Below are positions 5,733 through 9,438 of a stretch of 9,438 nucleotides of DNA, in pieces. Position 1 is the stretch's first letter, and each line of letters opens with the position of its first letter. This stretch comes from Nocardioidaceae bacterium. GTDB taxonomy: Bacteria > Actinomycetota > Actinomycetes > Propionibacteriales > Nocardioidaceae. The translations under genes and the position numbers were made by a program. The DNA is taken from NCBI GenBank assembly GCA_013813125.1, contig JACCSH010000331.1, positions 1 to 9,438 on the forward strand, in the 5' to 3' direction. Below the pieces are notes generated by a model, which was given only the letters and a program-made list of their open reading frames with translations, was not told the origin of the DNA and ran no database searches.

Positions 5733-7034
5733 ATGGCTGCCATTGAAATGAACCACATCGTCAAGAAGTACGGCGACGGCTTCGCGGCTGTCAACGACGT
5801 GACCATCGACGTCGCTGATGGAGAGTTCATCATCCTCGTCGGTCCTTCGGGGTGCGGGAAGTCAACGCTGCTCCGGATGATCGTGGGTCTGGAGGACATC
5901 ACCTCTGGCGACATGGTGATCGGTGGCGAGAGGGTCAATGACAAGGCGCCCCGTGACCGCGACCTGGCCATGGTGTTCCAGAACTACGCGCTCTACCCGC
6001 ACCTGACGGTCTACGAGAACATCGCTTTTCCGCTGCGGCTGTCAAAGCAGTTCAACGGTAAGGAGATCGACGAGAAGGTGCGCAACGCGAGCAGCACGTT
6101 GGAGCTCGATGAGCACCTGGAGCGCAAGCCGGCCAACCTGTCAGGTGGTCAGCGCCAACGGGTGGCCATGGGACGAGCGATCGTCCGCGACGCCAAGGCA
6201 TTCTTGTTCGACGAGCCGTTGTCCAACCTCGACGCCAAACTCCGCGGTCAGATGCGGACAGAGATCTCTCGCCTGCAAAAGAAGCTGGGAATCACGACTG
6301 TCTACGTCACCCACGACCAGACCGAGGCCATGACGCTGGGAGATCGGGTTGCGGTTCTGCGGCGAGGAATCATGGAGCAGCTCGCGACACCTCGGGAGCT
6401 GTATGAGAACCCCGTCAACCTGTTCGTCGCCGGCTTCATCGGGTCGCCGCCGATGAACTTCCTGCCCGCGACCCTCGAAGGCGACATGGTCGAGCTGCCG
6501 TTCGGAAAGGTGAGAATCCCCGCCGACAAGGCCGAACGTGCGCACGGACGTGGCTTGCTCATCGCCGGTGTCCGACCCGAGCACTTCGAGGACGCGTCGG
6601 TCATGGACGCCGACAAGGTTGCCGAAGGCTCCACCTTCAGAGCAACCGTGGACGTGACCGAGTGGCTGGGCGACCAGCAGTACGCGTACATCCCCTTCGA
6701 GGCGCCGCCGGAGGTTCAGGAGCAGCTGACTCAGCTCGAGAGGGACCTCGACGGTGAGTCGCTGCGCACCCAGCTCGTGGTGTCGCTCGACTCGGCCAGC
6801 TGGATCCGCGACGGCGAGGAGATCGAGCTCTACATCAACGCGGCGAAGATGCATCTTTTCGATCCTTCGACCGGCGAGAACCTGACCGCGGCTGCGTCGG
6901 GTGACGAAGGGGCCGCCTCTCGACGCTCCTCAACAACCCGCGGTGAGGGGGATCGCGTCGCGACGGATGGAGCCTCGACTTCCAGCCCAGCCGGGGCACA
7001 CCGCGGACCGGGTGGCGCCACCTCGGCAACCTGA
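5733..7034 (+). CDS. sugC: SugC/MalK-type sugar importer ATPase with C-terminal tail
   Basis: Cytoplasmic ATPase (433 aa) that powers the importer, probably that of the three preceding genes; it starts 6 bp after the sugB-like stop, with GAAGGG at 5717-5722. All ABC motifs are intact: Walker A GPSGCGKST (37-45), Q-loop Q83, signature LSGGQ (136-140), Walker B ending in D160-E161, D-loop SNLD (164-167) and switch H194. The CUGP-type regulatory domain follows, with GFIGSPPMNF (234-243), GVRPEH (279-284), a TOBE strand FRATVDVTEWLG (302-313) and the usual end LFDPSTGENL (375-384). Mycobacterial SugC, about 393 aa, ends soon after this point. Here a further 49 residues rich in Ala, Gly, Ser, Thr and Arg follow (385-433), looking disordered. 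The ATPase might also serve the first permease pair, as MsiK does for several importers in Streptomyces. Confidence 0.92.
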   Translation: MAAIEMNHIVKKYGDGFAAVNDVTIDVADGEFIILVGPSGCGKSTLLRMIVGLEDITSGDMVIGGERVNDKAPRDRDLAMVFQNYALYPHLTVYENIAFPLRLSKQFNGKEIDEKVRNASSTLELDEHLERKPANLSGGQRQRVAMGRAIVRDAKAFLFDEPLSNLDAKLRGQMRTEISRLQKKLGITTVYVTHDQTEAMTLGDRVAVLRRGIMEQLATPRELYENPVNLFVAGFIGSPPMNFLPATLEGDMVELPFGKVRIPADKAERAHGRGLLIAGVRPEHFEDASVMDADKVAEGSTFRATVDVTEWLGDQQYAYIPFEAPPEVQEQLTQLERDLDGESLRTQLVVSLDSASWIRDGEEIELYINAAKMHLFDPSTGENLTAAASGDEGAASRRSSTTRGEGDRVATDGASTSSPAGAHRGPGGATSAT

Positions 7035-7041
7035 GGCCGCG

Positions 7042-7078
7042 AAGCCCCACGTATTCTCGAGATACAACCGGGGGGCTT
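7042..7078 (+). promoter_or_regulatory. Nested inverted repeats between the two ATPase genes
   Basis: AAGCCCC (7042-7048) and GGGGCTT (7072-7078) form a perfect 7-bp stem. Its loop encloses a second repeat at 7051-7065, centred on the 8-bp palindrome TCTCGAGA (7055-7062), whose flanks pair further if one T is bulged. The whole occupies most of the 65-bp gap before the second ATPase. No T-run follows, so it does not look like an intrinsic terminator. It could be an operator, an RNA stabiliser or a partial transcription barrier; none can be chosen from sequence. Confidence 0.4.
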
Positions 7079-7099
7079 GAGCGCTGCGAGGGGGTTCGG

Positions 7100-8209
7100 A
7101 TGGCCGCCATCGAACTGAGAGACGTCGTCAAGACCTTCCCCGACGGGACGTCAGCGCTTGACGGCGTCAGCCTCAACGTCGCAGACGGCGAGTTCATGGT
7201 GCTTGTCGGCCCGTCCGGATGTGGCAAGTCCACCATCTTGCGCGTGGTCGCTGGTCTCGAGGAGATGACGTCGGGGGAGGTGCTGATCGGTGGAAAGGTC
7301 GCCAACGGACTGCCGCCCAACGAGCGCAATGTCGCGATGGCCTTTCAGACGTACTCCCTCTATCCACAGCTGACCGTGTACGAGAACATCGCGTTCCCGC
7401 TTCGAGTTTCCAAGTCGTTCAGCAAGCGCGAGATCGACCAAATTGTCCGAGACGCAAGTCGCACTCTTGGGCTCGATGATGTGCTTCAGACCAAGCCTGG
7501 GGTCTTGTCCGGAGGTCAGCGGCAACGAGTCGCCATGGGCCGGGCCATGGTCCGGGACCCTCAGGCTCTCCTGCTCGACGAGCCGTTGTCCAACCTGGAC
7601 GCACGGCTGCGCCAAGAGTTGCGGGCAGAGATTGCGTGGTTGCAGAGATGCCTCGGCACCACCACTTTGTACGTCACCCATGACCAGACAGAGGCGATGG
7701 CGCTGGGCGACCGTGTCGTGGTGCTCGAGCAGGGCAGAGTCCAGCAGATCGCCACCCCTCGTGACCTCTACCGGCATCCGGCCAACCTGTTCGTGGCGGA
7801 CTTCATCGGGTCACCGCCGATGGAGTTCCTCCCGGTGACGGTGACGGGCGATGTCGTCGAGCTTTCCTTTGCGTGGGTTCGGATCTCACCACAAAAGGCT
7901 GCGCGGGTTCACGGCCGCGAGCAGTTCATCGCGGGCCTGCGTCCCGAGCGTGTGCGTCTGGAGGATCTTGTTGGCACCGACCATCAGTACGCTCGGATCC
8001 CTCGGGATGTGCCTCCCGGGGTGCCCGACTACCTCATCCGGTATGAAAAAGAGCTGGTAGGAGGAGAAATTAACACGCCGCTGAACTCTCGCAGTGACTA
8101 CAACAGGCGGTTCCTCGAGCGCGACCAGGAGGACCGCTACGTGAATTCGAGGTCTCTGCAACTGTTCGATCCGGCAACCGGCGAGAACCTCACCCGAGAT
8201 GTCGACTGA
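7100..8209 (+). CDS. Second MalK/MsiK-type sugar importer ATPase with reduced regulatory domain
   Basis: Paralogue (369 aa) of the ATPase just upstream, starting with ATG after GAGGGGG (7088-7094). The nucleotide-binding domain is complete: Walker A GPSGCGKST (37-45), Q83, LSGGQ (136-140), Walker B LLLDE (157-161), SNLD (164-167) and H194. The two proteins align without gaps to about residue 283 (RPE). From there this copy lacks 20 residues, including the TOBE strand that carries the T/V-E-x-L-G motif in the first copy. The rest (301-350) keeps the same spacing to LFDPATGENL (355-364) but has diverged strongly, with an Asn/Arg/Asp-rich run around 326-350. It should still hydrolyse ATP; regulation through the C-terminal domain may be altered or lost. 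It may energise the first permease pair, which has no dedicated ATPase in the window, or be a decaying duplicate. Confidence 0.88.
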   Translation: MAAIELRDVVKTFPDGTSALDGVSLNVADGEFMVLVGPSGCGKSTILRVVAGLEEMTSGEVLIGGKVANGLPPNERNVAMAFQTYSLYPQLTVYENIAFPLRVSKSFSKREIDQIVRDASRTLGLDDVLQTKPGVLSGGQRQRVAMGRAMVRDPQALLLDEPLSNLDARLRQELRAEIAWLQRCLGTTTLYVTHDQTEAMALGDRVVVLEQGRVQQIATPRDLYRHPANLFVADFIGSPPMEFLPVTVTGDVVELSFAWVRISPQKAARVHGREQFIAGLRPERVRLEDLVGTDHQYARIPRDVPPGVPDYLIRYEKELVGGEINTPLNSRSDYNRRFLERDQEDRYVNSRSLQLFDPATGENLTRDVD

Positions 8210-8241
8210 GCAACCACCAGGGATCTCGCAACGCGGGTCTC

Positions 8242-8964
8242 TCAGCCACTAAGGACCTGGGCCAGCGTCAAGGGCGCGACCTCTGAGGCGCTGTCGCGCA
8301 GGGCGGCCGCGATCGCCGCGGGTAGCGCTCCGTCGCCGACCAGCCCCAACGTCGTACGCACGGCGAAGCGATGCCAGAGCACCGGGGCGTCGAGCAGCGC
8401 GTGTCCGGCGCCGGGGAACTCAAAGCGAGCGGCCAGAGACCCAGCAGCTCGGAGGCGTTGGGAATAAACCTTGCTGAGCGCAGCTGAGGTCATCCTGTCA
8501 GCCGTGCCGTGAGCGATGACGAAGCGGGTGCTGCTCCTCACGGGAGGGAGTCCCTCGTTTGGCGGAAGCCACGGCGCCAGGGCGCAGACGCCGACCACCT
8601 GTGGATGGTCCGCCACCGCGAAAGCCACCCTACCGCCCATCGAGTGACCCAGCAGAGCGATCGGTCCTTCTCCGTGGCGCGCCGAGATCTGGTGGAGCGC
8701 CCAGCGCGTGTCCGCCACGGGGTCGGGCGTGTGAGACGCCGGGTTCCAGCCGCGCACCCGGTAGCGGAGCAGATAGACGGCCGATTCCTCTGCTTGAGAG
8801 CGCAGCCCGGCATACATGTCCAACATGCGAAGATAGGACAGCTGCAGCCCGGCGGTCGGCGCCGTGCTGTTCTCACGGCCTCCGTGCAGGACCAACACCG
8901 CTGGCTTGCCGGTGACGTCGCCGCGGCGGCCACCGCGCAGACGAGGTTGCGGACGTTCGCTCAC
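8242..8964 (-). CDS. Alpha/beta hydrolase (serine esterase/lipase-like fold)
   Basis: A 240-residue alpha/beta hydrolase, probably cytoplasmic, as no signal peptide is visible. The GTG start (8962-8964) is preceded on this strand by GGAG with 6-7 bp spacing. The fold's landmarks are in order: a strand into the HGG oxyanion segment (AVLVLHGGRENS, 22-33), the nucleophile elbow G106-H-S108-M-G-G, the acid in HGTADRM (D156), and the base in GAGHAL (H188). Catalytic triad S108-D156-H188 is therefore predicted complete. Substrate is unknown; the short lid region and the H-G-G motif fit small esterases or dienelactone hydrolase-like proteins equally well. It is convergent with the ATPase gene, 32 bp apart, with no clear terminator between them, and nothing ties it to sugar import. 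The gene upstream on this strand is the RNA methyltransferase, 117 bp away. Confidence 0.85.
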   Translation of the reverse strand: MSERPQPRLRGGRRGDVTGKPAVLVLHGGRENSTAPTAGLQLSYLRMLDMYAGLRSQAEESAVYLLRYRVRGWNPASHTPDPVADTRWALHQISARHGEGPIALLGHSMGGRVAFAVADHPQVVGVCALAPWLPPNEGLPPVRSSTRFVIAHGTADRMTSAALSKVYSQRLRAAGSLAARFEFPGAGHALLDAPVLWHRFAVRTTLGLVGDGALPAAIAAALRDSASEVAPLTLAQVLSG

Positions 8965-9081
8965 AGGGGGTCTCCGCTAGGCCAGCACATGACTCCAGAT
9001 TATCTGTGTCCGCCTTGGGCCGTCGGGCTTCGGCTCATGGATGCGGCCCGCGAAGGTCCTTCGACGAGGCGGCACGAAATC

Positions 9082-9438
9082 TTATGTTCGTTGCCTGAGC
9101 GCCTCGTACACCACGAGAGCGGCCGCTGTAGCGACATTGAGCGAGTTGATTCGCCCGCGCATCGGCAACTTGACACAGTGGTCGCCGACTTCATGCCACC
9201 TCGAGCTCACGCTCGCTCGCTCTGCTCCTACGACGATGGCCGACGGCCGGGTCAGATCGACAGAGGTGAACAGCTCATCGCTGTCCGGCGTTGCGACGAC
9301 GATCACCAGGCCGTGTTCGCGCAGCCATGCAACTACCTGCTGCGTCGGGCCAGCAGCGACGGGTACGGCGAAAACCGTGCCCTTGCTTGCCCGGATCACG
9401 TTCGGGTTGCCCCAGTCGGCAACGGGTGTTGCACTGAT
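9082..9438 (-). CDS. SpoU/TrmH-family RNA 2'-O-methyltransferase, C-terminal part (5' end outside window)
   Basis: The frame is open to the right edge, so the 118 residues seen are the C-terminal part of a SPOUT-class enzyme that methylates ribose 2'-OH in rRNA or tRNA using S-adenosylmethionine. Motif 1 is at the window edge (ADWGNPNVIRASKGTVF), so the GTG at 9397-9399 is an internal codon. Motif 2 is seen as AIVVGAERASVSSRW, with the conserved G-x-E. Motif 3 is LPMRGRINSLNVATAAALVVYEA, which forms the trefoil-knot cofactor pocket. Motif 2 lacks the usual glycine after the E (commonly E-x-x-G-L-S), a modest departure. The stop is TAA at 9082-9084. The target RNA and position cannot be set from this part; TrmH, RlmB and TsnR types share these motifs. 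Confidence 0.88.
   Translation of the reverse strand: MSATPVADWGNPNVIRASKGTVFAVPVAAGPTQQVVAWLREHGLVIVVATPDSDELFTSVDLTRPSAIVVGAERASVSSRWHEVGDHCVKLPMRGRINSLNVATAAALVVYEALRQRT

Noticed and set aside
8195..8245. Bidirectional terminator between the convergent ATPase and hydrolase genes
   Set aside because: Only 5-6 bp matches with long loops (8195-8200 with 8223-8228; 8206-8210 with 8241-8245) and no T-runs on either strand.
9051..9063. Hairpin CGAAG-GTC-CTTCG as terminator of the methyltransferase gene
   Set aside because: The stem is 5 bp, does not extend, and is followed on the minus strand by GC-rich sequence without a T-run; too weak to call. The rest of the 8965-9081 gap shows nothing else.

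Overview
The window comes from a high-GC Gram-positive bacterium (Actinomycetota). The evidence is strong G/C bias at third codon positions, GTG as well as ATG starts, and a set of transporter genes that closely resemble the mycobacterial trehalose importer LpqY-SugABC. The GC content looks lower than in Streptomyces. I cannot name a genus from the sequence alone.

Layout, left to right. (1) 1-2512, plus strand: the 3' part of one carbohydrate ABC importer. It holds the end of a family 1 solute-binding protein, a MalF-type permease, a MalG-type permease, and an 85-residue two-helix membrane protein whose ATG overlaps the MalG stop codon. This set has no ATPase of its own in the window. (2) 2513-2633: a 121-bp gap with inverted repeats, a possible start of a second transcription unit. 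(3) 2634-7034, plus strand: a complete importer in the order binding lipoprotein, permease, permease, ATPase. This is the order of lpqY-sugA-sugB-sugC, and all four products match what I recall of those proteins. (4) 7035-8209: a folded-looking 65-bp gap, then a second MalK/SugC-type ATPase, paralogous to the first but with a shortened and diverged regulatory domain. (5) 8242-8964, minus strand: an alpha/beta hydrolase, convergent with the ATPases. (6) 9082-9438, minus strand: the C-terminal part of a SpoU/TrmH-family RNA 2'-O-methyltransferase, cut by the window edge.

Working model. The two permease pairs each serve one binding protein. One or both ATPases energise them, since MalK/MsiK-type ATPases often serve several sugar importers. 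The LpqY-SugABC-like half probably imports trehalose or a related disaccharide. The first half probably imports another oligosaccharide or alpha-glucoside, but its substrate cannot be read from 83 residues of binding protein. No transcription regulator or glycoside hydrolase gene lies in the window. The hydrolase and the methyltransferase look unrelated to sugar uptake.

I see no phage, insertion sequence, CRISPR array, tRNA or rRNA. The points most worth a second look are the small coupled membrane protein, the degenerate second ATPase, and the RNA-structure-prone gaps at 256-299 and 7042-7078.
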